In this document: positions 7,870 to 16,465 of the stretch, one piece after another
How positions within the stretch are numbered: position 1 is the stretch's first letter
How the letters are laid out: the number at the start of each line of letters is the position of its first letter
Origin: GWE2-51-13 sp942492825
Lineage (GTDB): Bacteria > Bacillota_I > Bacilli_A > Erysipelotrichales > Erysipelotrichaceae
Direction of reading: 5' to 3'
DNA: 64,000 bases
Assembly (NCBI GenBank): GCA_942492825.1
Contig: OW818635.1
Location: 1,488,001 to 1,552,000, forward strand
Program-made: the position numbers and the translations under genes
Notes under the pieces: generated by a model
Told to the model about the DNA's origin: nothing
Database searches by the model: none
Seen by the model: the letters and a program-made list of their open reading frames with translations, nothing else

Positions 7870-8742
7870 ATGAAAAAGAACGAAAACTACGGTCCTCTTT
7901 GGATCGTTCTCGGAGCTGTGTTTTGGAGTTTTGGCGGAGTGTGCGTAAAACTTATCCCTTGGTCGGGGTTGACCATTTCCTCGTTGCGCGGCATCATTGC
8001 GGCGATCGTCATCGGTCTTTACCGAAAGTCCTTCCGTTTCACGTTGACAAAATCGACGTTGGCGGCGGCCGTGAGTCTAAATCTCACCACGATCTTATTC
8101 ATGATGGCCAATAAGTTGACGACTTCCGCGAATGCGATTGTCTTACAATACACTTCACCGATCTTCATCATTCTTTTATCGGCGATCTTTTTACGAGAAA
8201 AGCCGAAGAAACGTGATTTGATGGCTGTCGTCGGGACATTATTTGGTGTTTCCTTGTTCTTTTTGGACCAAATCAAGGGCGGAAACACTGCTGGTGATAT
8301 CTTAGCCATACTTTCAGGACTGGCATTCGCATGTGTCTTCTTTTCTTACAAATTACCTGGCGCAAATCCCTTGGATGCTACGTTCTTGGGCAATGTCATG
8401 AGTTTGTTTTTACTTCCGTTCGTATTTACGGATAAACAACTCTTCGCTAACGGAGCGTTTCCGTGGTTGGTCATACTCTTCATGGGTGTCGTTCAACTTG
8501 GATTCGGCTATATATTCTTCACCAAAGGCATCACCCACACTTCCGCTACAACCGGCAACATTCTTGCGACCATCGAACCGATCCTAAATCCTATCTGGGT
8601 CTTTCTCGTCATTGGGGAAGCACCCAAACCCCTCTCTTTGATCGGAGGAGCGATCGTGCTTGTGACCGTCTTAATCTACAACTTGATTCTTACACGTCAA
8701 AACTATCAAAATAGACAGAGTAAAGGAGAAACCTATGCTTGA
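7870..8742 (+). CDS. EamA/DMT family transporter
   Basis: Ten-helix inner-membrane permease of the drug/metabolite transporter superfamily, 290 aa. It has two EamA repeats: the first begins WIVLGAVFWSFGGVCVKLIP, with the end-of-repeat sequence LREKPKKRDLMAVVGTLFGV, and the second begins GDILAILSGLAFACVFFSYK. The cargo cannot be deduced. The ATG at 7870 follows GACGAGGTATCT; a TAAAAT box lies at 7843-7848. It is translated with the downstream GNAT gene (8-bp overlap). Both are head-on relative to replication from oriC, unlike their neighbours. Confidence 0.88.
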   Translation: MKKNENYGPLWIVLGAVFWSFGGVCVKLIPWSGLTISSLRGIIAAIVIGLYRKSFRFTLTKSTLAAAVSLNLTTILFMMANKLTTSANAIVLQYTSPIFIILLSAIFLREKPKKRDLMAVVGTLFGVSLFFLDQIKGGNTAGDILAILSGLAFACVFFSYKLPGANPLDATFLGNVMSLFLLPFVFTDKQLFANGAFPWLVILFMGVVQLGFGYIFFTKGITHTSATTGNILATIEPILNPIWVFLVIGEAPKPLSLIGGAIVLVTVLIYNLILTRQNYQNRQSKGETYA

Positions 8743-9265
8743 ACTGATTTCCATCGAAGAATCGACACTAGCGGAAGTTGCTGAATACAAAGAAGAGTTC
8801 GTCTTAAACCATGAGATTATTCATGGTGGTGCCGGATTGGATCTCTATGATGATCTTACGCAATGGCTCGCGGCACTCAATGATATCGCGCACCCCGAGA
8901 CCTTACGTCCCAATCGTGTCACTGCCAGTACCTATCTGGCACGTCGAAAAGAGGATGGTAGGATCGTGGGAATTATCGACATCCGCCATTATCTTAATAA
9001 TTACCTGTTACTCTACGGAGGCCATATCGGTTACAGTATCCGGAAATCGGAGCGTAGAAAAGGTTACGCCAAAGAAATGCTGGGTTTAGCACTTAAAAAG
9101 TGCGAATCATTACGAATTGATAAGGTTTTGATTACGTGCGACAAAGAAAACCCCGCATCCGCAAAGACGATCCTCGCGAATGGCGGCGTATTGGAAAACG
9201 AAATCATGCATGAAGACAAATTGATGCAACGTTACTGGATCCAACTAAAAACAGAGAACATTTAG
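8735..9265 (+). CDS. GNAT family N-acetyltransferase
   Basis: A 176-aa acetyl-CoA-dependent acetyltransferase. Motif A is visible as GYSIRKSERRKGYAKEM (RRKGYA about 107-112, the acetyl-CoA pyrophosphate loop), with the preceding strand GIIDIRHY and a C-terminal NPASAKTILANGGV, typical of GNAT motif B. The acceptor substrate is unknown. AAAGGAGAAACCT gives a clear start at 8735. It forms an operon with the EamA transporter and ends in a shared bidirectional terminator. Confidence 0.88.
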   Translation: MLELISIEESTLAEVAEYKEEFVLNHEIIHGGAGLDLYDDLTQWLAALNDIAHPETLRPNRVTASTYLARRKEDGRIVGIIDIRHYLNNYLLLYGGHIGYSIRKSERRKGYAKEMLGLALKKCESLRIDKVLITCDKENPASAKTILANGGVLENEIMHEDKLMQRYWIQLKTENI

Positions 9266-9280
9266 GTGTTCTCTGTTTTT
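9247..9280. terminator. bidirectional terminator between GNAT gene and gyrA
   Basis: AAAAACAGAGAACA TTTAG GTGTTCTCTGTTTTT is a 13-bp stem flanked by A-run and T-run, placed between convergent genes and overlapping the GNAT stop codon. It can stop both transcripts. Confidence 0.85.
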
Positions 9281-9307
9281 GTATTAGGATTCAGCATTTA
9301 TCTATTA

Positions 9308-11872
9308 TTATTCTAAGATAGCTTCAATTTCAGTCTCTTCGACGATTTCATCATTGTTTTCGTCGGATTCCAACAACAAATCATCGACGGTCTCTTCAAG
9401 TCCTTCCGCAATCTCTTCTTCGGGATCTTGCGTTACTGATTCTTCGTCACGTTGAACGACCGCCGCCATGGATACTCCATTGTTTTCGTCGACGGTGATC
9501 AATTTCACACCTTGCGTATTTCTACCGTACACACCAACTTTTTCAAGGTTGATTCGGATAATGATGCCTTCATCCGTAACAATTAAGAGATCTTCGTCCC
9601 CGTTAACTGCCTTAACAGCGACCAACGGTCCGTTCTTATCGGTGATTTGAATCGTTTTGACACCTTTTGCCCCACGGCTGGTGAGACGATATTCTTCCAA
9701 GGCCGATTTCTTTCCATAGCCTTTCTGCGTTACCGCAAGGATATAGGAACCTTCCTTATCGGTTGCCATGCCGACAACATAACTTCCGTCCACGTTGAAC
9801 CCACGGACACCGGAAGCGTTACGTCCCATCGGACGTACATCTTTTTCGTTGAATCGAACTGCTTTTCCGTTCGCTCCCGCGATGATGATCTCGTCATCCC
9901 CTCCGGTCGCTTTAACCGCAACAAGTTCGTCGTCTTCACGCAAACTGATCGCGATCTTCCCGGATTGTCGGATCGACTCGAACTCATCCCGATGGACGCG
10001 TTTGACGACACCGGTCTTCGTTACGAAGAACAGGTATGAACCCGTATCTTCAGGTTTCAAGGCAACCATCGCTTTAACCTTCTCGTTTTTGTCCAAGTTG
10101 ATCAAATTGACGATCGGCAACCCTTTCGCTGTCCGGCTCGCTTGCGGGATACGATATCCCTTCATGCGATATACTTTACCTAAGTTGGTGAACACCAACA
10201 GATGGTCATGCGAACTCATGGTCAAGAATTGATCGACCACGTCGTCCTGATTGACGCCCATTCCTTTTATACCCTTACCGCCGCGGTTTTGCGTGGTATA
10301 GGTATCGACGGTGGTACGTTTGACATACCCGTTAACGGTCATCGTGATGACCACGTCTTCAACCGGGATCAAATCTTCGTCTTCCATATCCAAATCCGCG
10401 TCGATGATTTCCGTACGACGCAGATCGGAGAATCTTTCTCTTACTTCGATCAAATCGTTCTTGATAATCGTCAATATTCGGCTGTGATTACTTAAAATAT
10501 CCATTAAATCGACGATAAGAACCAATAACTCTTGATACTCGTCTTCGATTTTTTGACGTTCCAACCCTGTCAAACGACGTAAACGCATTTCCAGAATCGA
10601 CTTCGCTTGGATTTCGGTCAACCCGAAACGTTCCATCAAATTCACTTGCGCTGCGCTATCGTTCTCACTGGAACGGATCACATGGATGATTTCATCGATA
10701 TGATCCAACGCGATCCGTAATCCCTCCAAAATATGGGCACGGTCTTTCGCCTTCGCTAATTCGTATTTCGTCCGTCGAACCGTGACTTCGACTTGATGAT
10801 CGATGTAGTGTTGAAGAACGGCGATGATTCCAAGTTGCTTCGGAGCTCCGTTGACCAAAGCCAACGTATTCACCCCAAACGTCGTCTGAAGCGATGTCAT
10901 CCGATAGAGTTGATTTAAGATCACTTCCGCCTGAACGTCGCGGCGTAGCTCGATGACGACCCGGATCCCTTCGCGATTGGATTCATCACGAAGGTCGGTA
11001 ATTCCTTCAATCGCTTTGTCTCGAACCAATTGGGCAATCCGTTCGACCATGACCGCCTTGTTGACCATAAACGGGATTTCCGTCACGATCAGTTGTTTTT
11101 TACCGTTAGGAAGCTCGTCGATATCGACTTTACTACGTACGACCAACGATCCACGACCCGTCTCATACGCTTGTTTGATGCCCGAACGACCTAAAAGATA
11201 TCCTCCGGTCGGAAAATCCGGTCCGAAAATGTAGTTTTCCATCAACTCGATCACTGTGATCTCAGGATTCTCCATGACCGCGATGGTCGCGTCGATAGTT
11301 TCGCCTAAATTATGCGGCGGAATATTGGTAGCCATCCCGACCGCGATCCCTGTCGTCCCGTTTACGAGAAGATTCGGGAAACGCGCCGGCATAACGACCG
11401 GTTCTTTTTCCTCACCGTCATAGTTATCGATGAAATCGATGGTGTCTTTATTGATATCGCGTATGAGTTCCATCGCGATTTTCGACATTCTGGCTTCGGT
11501 ATACCGCATCGCCGCGGCGCTGTCACCGTCGATCGAACCGAAGTTCCCATGACCCTCCACAAGCATGTAGCGATAGGAGAATTCCTGGGCCATACGAACC
11601 ATCGTTTCATACACCGCCACATCTCCGTGGGGATGGTATTTACCGATGACTTCGCCGACGATACGCGCGGACTTCTTAAACGGTTTATCCGCGACGATCC
11701 CAAGATCATTCATCGCATACAAAATACGGCGATGAACAGGTTTTAACCCATCTCGGACATCCGGTAAGGCACGCGACACGATAACGCTCATGGAATAATC
11801 CAAAAACGACGTCTTCATCTCGGAGGTGATATTGATATGCCGAATTTTATCGAATGTGTTGTTTTCTTCCAT
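9308..11872 (-). CDS. gyrA: DNA gyrase subunit A
   Basis: Breakage-reunion subunit of gyrase, 854 aa. The catalytic tyrosine is Y124 in AAMRYTEARM. The quinolone-resistance region reads KYHPHGDVAVYET, with Val85 where many bacteria have Ser (E. coli Ser83) and Glu89 at E. coli Asp87. The C-terminal beta-pinwheel repeats include the GyrA box QNRGGKG (TTQNRGGKGIKGM), which distinguishes it from ParC. The tail is strongly acidic (last about 45 residues). It starts 12 bp after gyrB with AGGAGGAACC upstream. Confidence 0.97.
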   Translation of the reverse strand: MEENNTFDKIRHINITSEMKTSFLDYSMSVIVSRALPDVRDGLKPVHRRILYAMNDLGIVADKPFKKSARIVGEVIGKYHPHGDVAVYETMVRMAQEFSYRYMLVEGHGNFGSIDGDSAAAMRYTEARMSKIAMELIRDINKDTIDFIDNYDGEEKEPVVMPARFPNLLVNGTTGIAVGMATNIPPHNLGETIDATIAVMENPEITVIELMENYIFGPDFPTGGYLLGRSGIKQAYETGRGSLVVRSKVDIDELPNGKKQLIVTEIPFMVNKAVMVERIAQLVRDKAIEGITDLRDESNREGIRVVIELRRDVQAEVILNQLYRMTSLQTTFGVNTLALVNGAPKQLGIIAVLQHYIDHQVEVTVRRTKYELAKAKDRAHILEGLRIALDHIDEIIHVIRSSENDSAAQVNLMERFGLTEIQAKSILEMRLRRLTGLERQKIEDEYQELLVLIVDLMDILSNHSRILTIIKNDLIEVRERFSDLRRTEIIDADLDMEDEDLIPVEDVVITMTVNGYVKRTTVDTYTTQNRGGKGIKGMGVNQDDVVDQFLTMSSHDHLLVFTNLGKVYRMKGYRIPQASRTAKGLPIVNLINLDKNEKVKAMVALKPEDTGSYLFFVTKTGVVKRVHRDEFESIRQSGKIAISLREDDELVAVKATGGDDEIIIAGANGKAVRFNEKDVRPMGRNASGVRGFNVDGSYVVGMATDKEGSYILAVTQKGYGKKSALEEYRLTSRGAKGVKTIQITDKNGPLVAVKAVNGDEDLLIVTDEGIIIRINLEKVGVYGRNTQGVKLITVDENNGVSMAAVVQRDEESVTQDPEEEIAEGLEETVDDLLLESDENNDEIVEETEIEAILE

Positions 11873-11884
11873 ATCGGTTCCTCC

Positions 11885-13807
11885 TTAAATATCCAAATTC
11901 TTAACGAAATGCGCGTTTTCGACGATGAAGTTACGACGGGGTTCGACTTCGTCCCCCATCAACATATCAAACACTTGATCCGCTTCCATCGCATTCTCGA
12001 CATCGACTTTAATCAACGTACGGACTTCCGGATCCATCGTCGTTTCCCATAACTGTTCAGGATTCATTTCCCCTAAACCTTTGTATCGCTGGATGTTATA
12101 ACGGTCGCCCAACTCCTTCTTGATGAGTTCCAATTGATCATCGCTGTACGCATAACGTACCACGTTGCCTTTTTGGACTTTATAAAGCGGAGGTTGTGCG
12201 ATGTAAATGTAGCCTTCTTCGATCAACGTCTTTAAGAAACGATAAAAGAACGTCAAAAGCAAGGTACGGATATGCGCTCCGTCGACGTCGGCGTCGGTCA
12301 TGATGATGATTTTATGATAACGCAGCTTATCGACATCCAATTCATCGCCAATCCCGCAACCGAACGCCGTCAACATCGACCGAATTTCGTTATTATCGAA
12401 GATTTTATGCAATCTCGCCTTTTCGACGTTGATGACTTTCCCGCGCAACGGCAGAATCGCCTGGAATTCACGGCTGCGTCCCATTTTTGCGGAACCGCCG
12501 GCCGAATCACCTTCGACCAGATAGATTTCGCTCAAACGTGGATCGCGACATGCACAGTCCGCAAGTTTCCCAGGCAGACTTGAAACTTCCAGAACCCCTT
12601 TGCGACGCGTCAATTCTCTCGCCTTCTTCGCCGCCATACGCGCCTTGGAAGCGATAATCGCTTTTTCGCAGATAATCTTCGCTTCGGTCGGGTTTTCAAG
12701 CAAGAAACGCTCCAATTGGTCGGAGAACACGGATGAAACGATCTTACGCACTTCCCCGTTGCCAAGTTTGGTCTTGGTTTGTCCCTCGTATTGCGGATCG
12801 GGATGTTTCACGGAAACGATCGCCGTCAACCCTTCCCGAACGTCTTCACCCAAAAGGGCTTCTTCATCCTTTTTCATCAATCCCGCGTCTTTAGCGTAAT
12901 TATTGATGACACGTGTCAACGCCATACGGAAACCCTCCTCGTGGGTACCGCCTTCATGCGTATCGATGTTATTACAGAAAGAATAAATGTTCGGTACGTA
13001 GCCGTCATTGTATTGCATGGCGACTTCGACCTGAATTCCGTCTTCTTCCCCTTCAACATACACTGGTTCGGTGTGGATCGGAGCTTTGTTTTTATTGAGG
13101 AACTTAACATATTCGTTGATTCCCCCACGATAGAGGTAAGTCAACGTTTGATTATTTTCGACGCGTTCGTCCGTAAAGACGATCGTGATGCCTTTGTTTA
13201 AAAAAGCCAACTGTTGGAGACGATCACGCAAGGTATCATGATCATATTCCAATGTTTCCTTGAAAATCGTCGGATCCGCCTTAAACTTCACGACCGAACC
13301 ATGACGCTCGGTGTCTCCGATGATTTTCAGATCCGCAACGGCACTTCCACCGTTCTCAAAACGCATGTAATGAAGTTTTCCGTCAAGATGGATATAGACT
13401 TCCAACCACTCCGAAAGAGCGTTTACGACCGACGCTCCGACGCCATGCAGCCCACCGGAAACCTTATAGGCACCTCCGCCGAACTTACCGCCGGCATGAA
13501 GCACGGTAAAAATCGTTTCGACCGAAGACTTCCCGGTTTTCTCGTGGATCCCAACCGGCATCCCACGACCATTGTCTTCAACCGTAACGATATTTTCCTT
13601 ATCGACATGCACCGTAATGCGATCCGCCCACCCGGCCAACGCTTCGTCGATCGCATTGTCGACGATTTCCCAGACCAAATGATGCAACCCACGCAAAGAT
13701 GTCGTCCCGATATACATTCCAGGGCGTTTACGAACCGCCTCTAATCCTTCCAAGACCTGAATGTCATCGGCAGTATAGGAATGTTCCACATGCTCATGTT
13801 CGTTCAT
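11885..13807 (-). CDS. gyrB: DNA gyrase subunit B
   Basis: ATPase subunit of gyrase, 640 aa. It has the GHKL ATPase domain (EIVDNAIDEALAG; DNGRGMPVG; GGLHGVGASVVNALS), transducer region, Toprim motif EGDSAGGSAKMGR and DADVDGAHIRTLLLTF, and the C-terminal YKGLGEMNPEQLWETTMDP. The frame is open upstream, but the ATG at 13807 follows GAGGAGGATATGAC at ideal spacing and lies 1 bp from recF. It forms the gyrase heterotetramer with the next gene. Confidence 0.97.
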   Translation of the reverse strand: MNEHEHVEHSYTADDIQVLEGLEAVRKRPGMYIGTTSLRGLHHLVWEIVDNAIDEALAGWADRITVHVDKENIVTVEDNGRGMPVGIHEKTGKSSVETIFTVLHAGGKFGGGAYKVSGGLHGVGASVVNALSEWLEVYIHLDGKLHYMRFENGGSAVADLKIIGDTERHGSVVKFKADPTIFKETLEYDHDTLRDRLQQLAFLNKGITIVFTDERVENNQTLTYLYRGGINEYVKFLNKNKAPIHTEPVYVEGEEDGIQVEVAMQYNDGYVPNIYSFCNNIDTHEGGTHEEGFRMALTRVINNYAKDAGLMKKDEEALLGEDVREGLTAIVSVKHPDPQYEGQTKTKLGNGEVRKIVSSVFSDQLERFLLENPTEAKIICEKAIIASKARMAAKKARELTRRKGVLEVSSLPGKLADCACRDPRLSEIYLVEGDSAGGSAKMGRSREFQAILPLRGKVINVEKARLHKIFDNNEIRSMLTAFGCGIGDELDVDKLRYHKIIIMTDADVDGAHIRTLLLTFFYRFLKTLIEEGYIYIAQPPLYKVQKGNVVRYAYSDDQLELIKKELGDRYNIQRYKGLGEMNPEQLWETTMDPEVRTLIKVDVENAMEADQVFDMLMGDEVEPRRNFIVENAHFVKNLDI

Positions 13808-13808
13808 G

Positions 13809-14903
13809 TCATATCCTCCTCTCGGAAATTCTTCCGCTTTCAACTTCATAGACAACCGCTTTATTCCGAACCCATTCCTTGACGTCTTCCAAATCGGTCG
13901 TCGTAATCAAGGTCTGAAGTTGTGGATCCAAACTGGAAAACAACGCTTTACGACGCTCCGCGTCCAATTCGCTCAGCACATCATCCAAAAGCAAGATCGG
14001 TTTGCGTTTCGTCCGTTTCTCGATCATCTCGATCAGAGAACACTTTATCGCTAAAACCATCACTCGTTTCTGTCCCTGCGAAGCGTAATTCTCAACCGGA
14101 ACCCCTTCAATCAAAAATTCGATATCGTCACGGTGGATCCCGACATGGGTTTGACGTAACATCACGTCACGTTCCATGCTTTTCTCAAACTTTTCCGTCA
14201 ATTTACGTTCAAGTTCTTCGATTCCCTCGACCGGAGCTTTATAATTGGCACTCACTTTCACATCCGAAGCTGAAATCTTCGCAAAGTACGTCTGTAAGTT
14301 CTCATTGACATCCTCGATAAACCGATGTCGAAGTTTAATCAGTCCGATCTGCGCATCGATGCATTGTTTCGTCAACACGGACAAATACTCGCCATCGATA
14401 CTCTTCTCTTTCAAATACGCATTTCTTTCCTTCAATACCTTTTGATAGCGGTTCAATTCAAGCAGATAGACACTCGAGATCTTTCCCATCTCGACATCCA
14501 TCATTTTTCGCCGTTCACGTGGCGTAGCTTCGAAAAGTTCCATATCGCTGGGCGAAAATAGCACAGCATTCAATTTTCCGATAAATTCGCTTGTCCGCTT
14601 CAACGGCTGGTTCTGAAAAGTCAACGTTTTCCCTTCGGAATGCAATATCGCACCCAACAAAAAACGAGTCCCTTCTTCTTCGACCTGAACCCCGATCGAT
14701 GCGGATGACTCTCCGCGGCGAATGCACTGGGATTCCTCGTAAACCCGATGGGATCGTGTCGTCGACAATAAGTAAACAGCTTCCAAAAGATTGGTTTTAC
14801 CTTGTGCGTTTTTCCCGACGAAGAGCGTTACCCCTTCATTGAAATGGACGGTACAAGAAGTATAGTTACGGAAGTTGCGCAGCGTCAGCGAAGTGATTCT
14901 CAT
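13809..14903 (-). CDS. recF: DNA replication and repair protein RecF
   Basis: SMC-like ATPase that acts with RecO and RecR at single-strand gaps, 364 aa. Walker A GKNAQGKTN is at about 30-38, the signature motif region is ASQGQKRVMVLAIKCSL, and Walker B is PILLLDDVLSELD near residue 300. It overlaps the S4 gene upstream by 4 bp (ATGA), so the two are translationally coupled. The order dnaA-dnaN-S4-recF-gyrB-gyrA is the canonical Gram-positive origin block. Confidence 0.97.
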   Translation of the reverse strand: MRITSLTLRNFRNYTSCTVHFNEGVTLFVGKNAQGKTNLLEAVYLLSTTRSHRVYEESQCIRRGESSASIGVQVEEEGTRFLLGAILHSEGKTLTFQNQPLKRTSEFIGKLNAVLFSPSDMELFEATPRERRKMMDVEMGKISSVYLLELNRYQKVLKERNAYLKEKSIDGEYLSVLTKQCIDAQIGLIKLRHRFIEDVNENLQTYFAKISASDVKVSANYKAPVEGIEELERKLTEKFEKSMERDVMLRQTHVGIHRDDIEFLIEGVPVENYASQGQKRVMVLAIKCSLIEMIEKRTKRKPILLLDDVLSELDAERRKALFSSLDPQLQTLITTTDLEDVKEWVRNKAVVYEVESGRISERRI

Positions 14904-15103
14904 TTTTCAATGAGATAGGTCTTCCCTTCGATTTTTACAGAATCGCCCGGATAGAGTTTTCTTCCTCTCCGGTCTTCTTTTTCGTCGTTGACGAAGATCT
15001 TCAAGGTCTTTACGGCAATCTTCGCCTGACCCCCCGAATCGATCCAATCGGTCATCTTAAGAAACTGTCCGAGGGTAATGAATTCGGTTGTGATTTTGAC
15101 CAT
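14900..15103 (-). CDS. S4-domain RNA-binding protein (YaaA/RlbA-like)
   Basis: A 67-aa one-domain S4 protein, found between dnaN and recF in many Gram-positive bacteria. The S4 fold is seen in ITLGQFLKMTDWIDSGGQAK and IFVNDEKEDRRGRKLYPGDS. An upstream ATG at 15124 has only a very close purine run, whereas ATG at 15103 has AGGAAGGG about 9 bp upstream and gives a normal length. It may bind rRNA or tRNA-like structures; its role is not well established. It is coupled to recF by ATGA. Confidence 0.88.
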   Translation of the reverse strand: MVKITTEFITLGQFLKMTDWIDSGGQAKIAVKTLKIFVNDEKEDRRGRKLYPGDSVKIEGKTYLIEK

Positions 15104-15147
15104 TTCGCCGCCCTTCCTTTCCATTCCTATCCCCTATATTTTAACAC

Positions 15148-15174
15148 AAAAATGCCCCTTTTAGTAGGGGCATT
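15148..15174 (-). terminator. terminator between dnaN and the S4 gene
   Basis: On the minus strand ATGCCCCTA CTAA AAGGGGCATTTTT is a GC-rich hairpin with T-run immediately after dnaN. It would reduce read-through into the S4-recF-gyr operon. Confidence 0.75.
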
Positions 15175-15192
15175 ATCTTGCGTCAAATCAGC

Positions 15193-16314
15193 CTAGGAAT
15201 ACGTTCTGACCGGTAAAATCAACTGCAAGATTGAATCGTCGTCGACATTGCGGATCACGAACGGTTTCATCTCTCCGCTGAACTCGATTTTGACAACCGA
15301 ACCCGCCAAAACACGGATTGCATCGAAGACATATCTTCCGCTAAACGAGATTTCCAACGGTTTTCCGTTGTATTGGATCACATCGAGTTTCTCCATCGAA
15401 GATCCAACTTCCTGCGATTTGCTGGAAATGATGACTTCGCCGGAACTTGCACTGAGTTTGATGATTGAAATACCTTCGCTCTTGATAAAGCTGGCACGAT
15501 CGATCGCATTCAGCATATCACGAGCATCCAAGGTCAAATCATAGAGGAATTCGGTCGGGATCAATCTTCCGGTTTCCGGATACAAGCCATCGATCAAGCG
15601 GGTTTGAATGACGGTCGAATCAATCCAGAACTGCGCTTTCTTGTCGGACACGCAAACAAGAATCTTCGATTCACGTTCGATCGTCTTGGCGACTTCACCA
15701 AGACTCTTGGCAGGAATGGTGATGTTGAAATGGGATTCTTGGTTTAATACGACGGTCTTTTTCGCCAAACGATAGCTGTCGGTTGCTACACATTCCAATT
15801 TCGAACCATCACATTTGAAGTTGACACCGGTCAATACCGGGCGGGTTTCTTTGTCACTGGTCGCAAAACCGGTCTGCGTGATGATTTTCAATAATACATC
15901 CGCATCGATTTCGAATTGTTTCGAAGGTTTCGTGAAATCGATACTCGGATATTCGGTGGCTTTCATGCCGTTGATGTTGAATTCGGCTGAATGACCACTG
16001 ATTTTTGTCAGCAGTCCGTCAACGACTTCGACTTCGATTTCGTCCGCATCGATTTTCCGTACGATTTCGAGGATATACTTGGCTTCAATGACAATGGATC
16101 CAATTTCACGGATATCCATGACGAAGTCATTCCCTTCTTTCTTCAGGACGCGTTGGATGGAAATGTCCGAATCGCTGCCGGTCAAGTAGATTTCATTCTC
16201 TTTGACGTCGATCTTGATGCCTGTCAACCAGGGTAACGGCGAGTTCGCTGCGATCGCACGAGAGACTGCCGCTAATGCTCCATAGAAGACGCGTTTTGAA
16301 ATTCTGAAATTCAT
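15193..16314 (-). CDS. dnaN: DNA polymerase III beta clamp
   Basis: Ring-forming sliding clamp, 373 aa, the usual length, with three repeated clamp domains. Recognisable parts are the N-terminal FRISKRVFYGALAAVSRA, the central VLTGVNFKCDGSKLECVATD with SYRLAKK, and the C-terminal end VIRNVDDDSILQLILPVRTY (the LPVR region forms part of the partner-binding pocket). The ATG has AAAGGAGGAAACCGGT. It is separated from dnaA by 151 bp that contain DnaA-box-like motifs. Confidence 0.97.
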   Translation of the reverse strand: MNFRISKRVFYGALAAVSRAIAANSPLPWLTGIKIDVKENEIYLTGSDSDISIQRVLKKEGNDFVMDIREIGSIVIEAKYILEIVRKIDADEIEVEVVDGLLTKISGHSAEFNINGMKATEYPSIDFTKPSKQFEIDADVLLKIITQTGFATSDKETRPVLTGVNFKCDGSKLECVATDSYRLAKKTVVLNQESHFNITIPAKSLGEVAKTIERESKILVCVSDKKAQFWIDSTVIQTRLIDGLYPETGRLIPTEFLYDLTLDARDMLNAIDRASFIKSEGISIIKLSASSGEVIISSKSQEVGSSMEKLDVIQYNGKPLEISFSGRYVFDAIRVLAGSVVKIEFSGEMKPFVIRNVDDDSILQLILPVRTYS

Positions 16315-16465
16315 ACCGGTTTCCTCCTTTTATATTATCCTGAAGATAATAATTATTAAGACTGTTCAAAGTGTGGAAAAATGTTCGAAAACCCTTTATT
16401 TACAATCTTATTTTAACACTTTAGCCTGTGGAATAAAAGTGTAAAGATGTGGACAAAAATCAAGT
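16315..16465. other. dnaA-dnaN intergenic region with DnaA-box-like motifs
   Basis: This 151-bp AT-rich gap holds TGTGGAAAA (16372-16380) and TGTGGACAA (16448-16456), each one mismatch from the DnaA box TGTGGATAA, and TGTGGAATA (16427-16435), two mismatches away. A small hairpin ATTATCCTGAAGATAAT lies near the dnaN ribosome binding site. In B. subtilis the region downstream of dnaA is the second half of a bipartite oriC; the same arrangement is plausible here. Confidence 0.6.

Noticed and set aside
9308..11872. Possibility that gyrA is parC
   Set aside because: The GyrA box QNRGGKG is present and gyrB lies directly upstream in the origin cluster.
13788..13800. ATGTTCCACATGCTCATG in the start of gyrB as a third parS
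   Set aside because: It shares only the left half of the site; the right arm is not palindromic.
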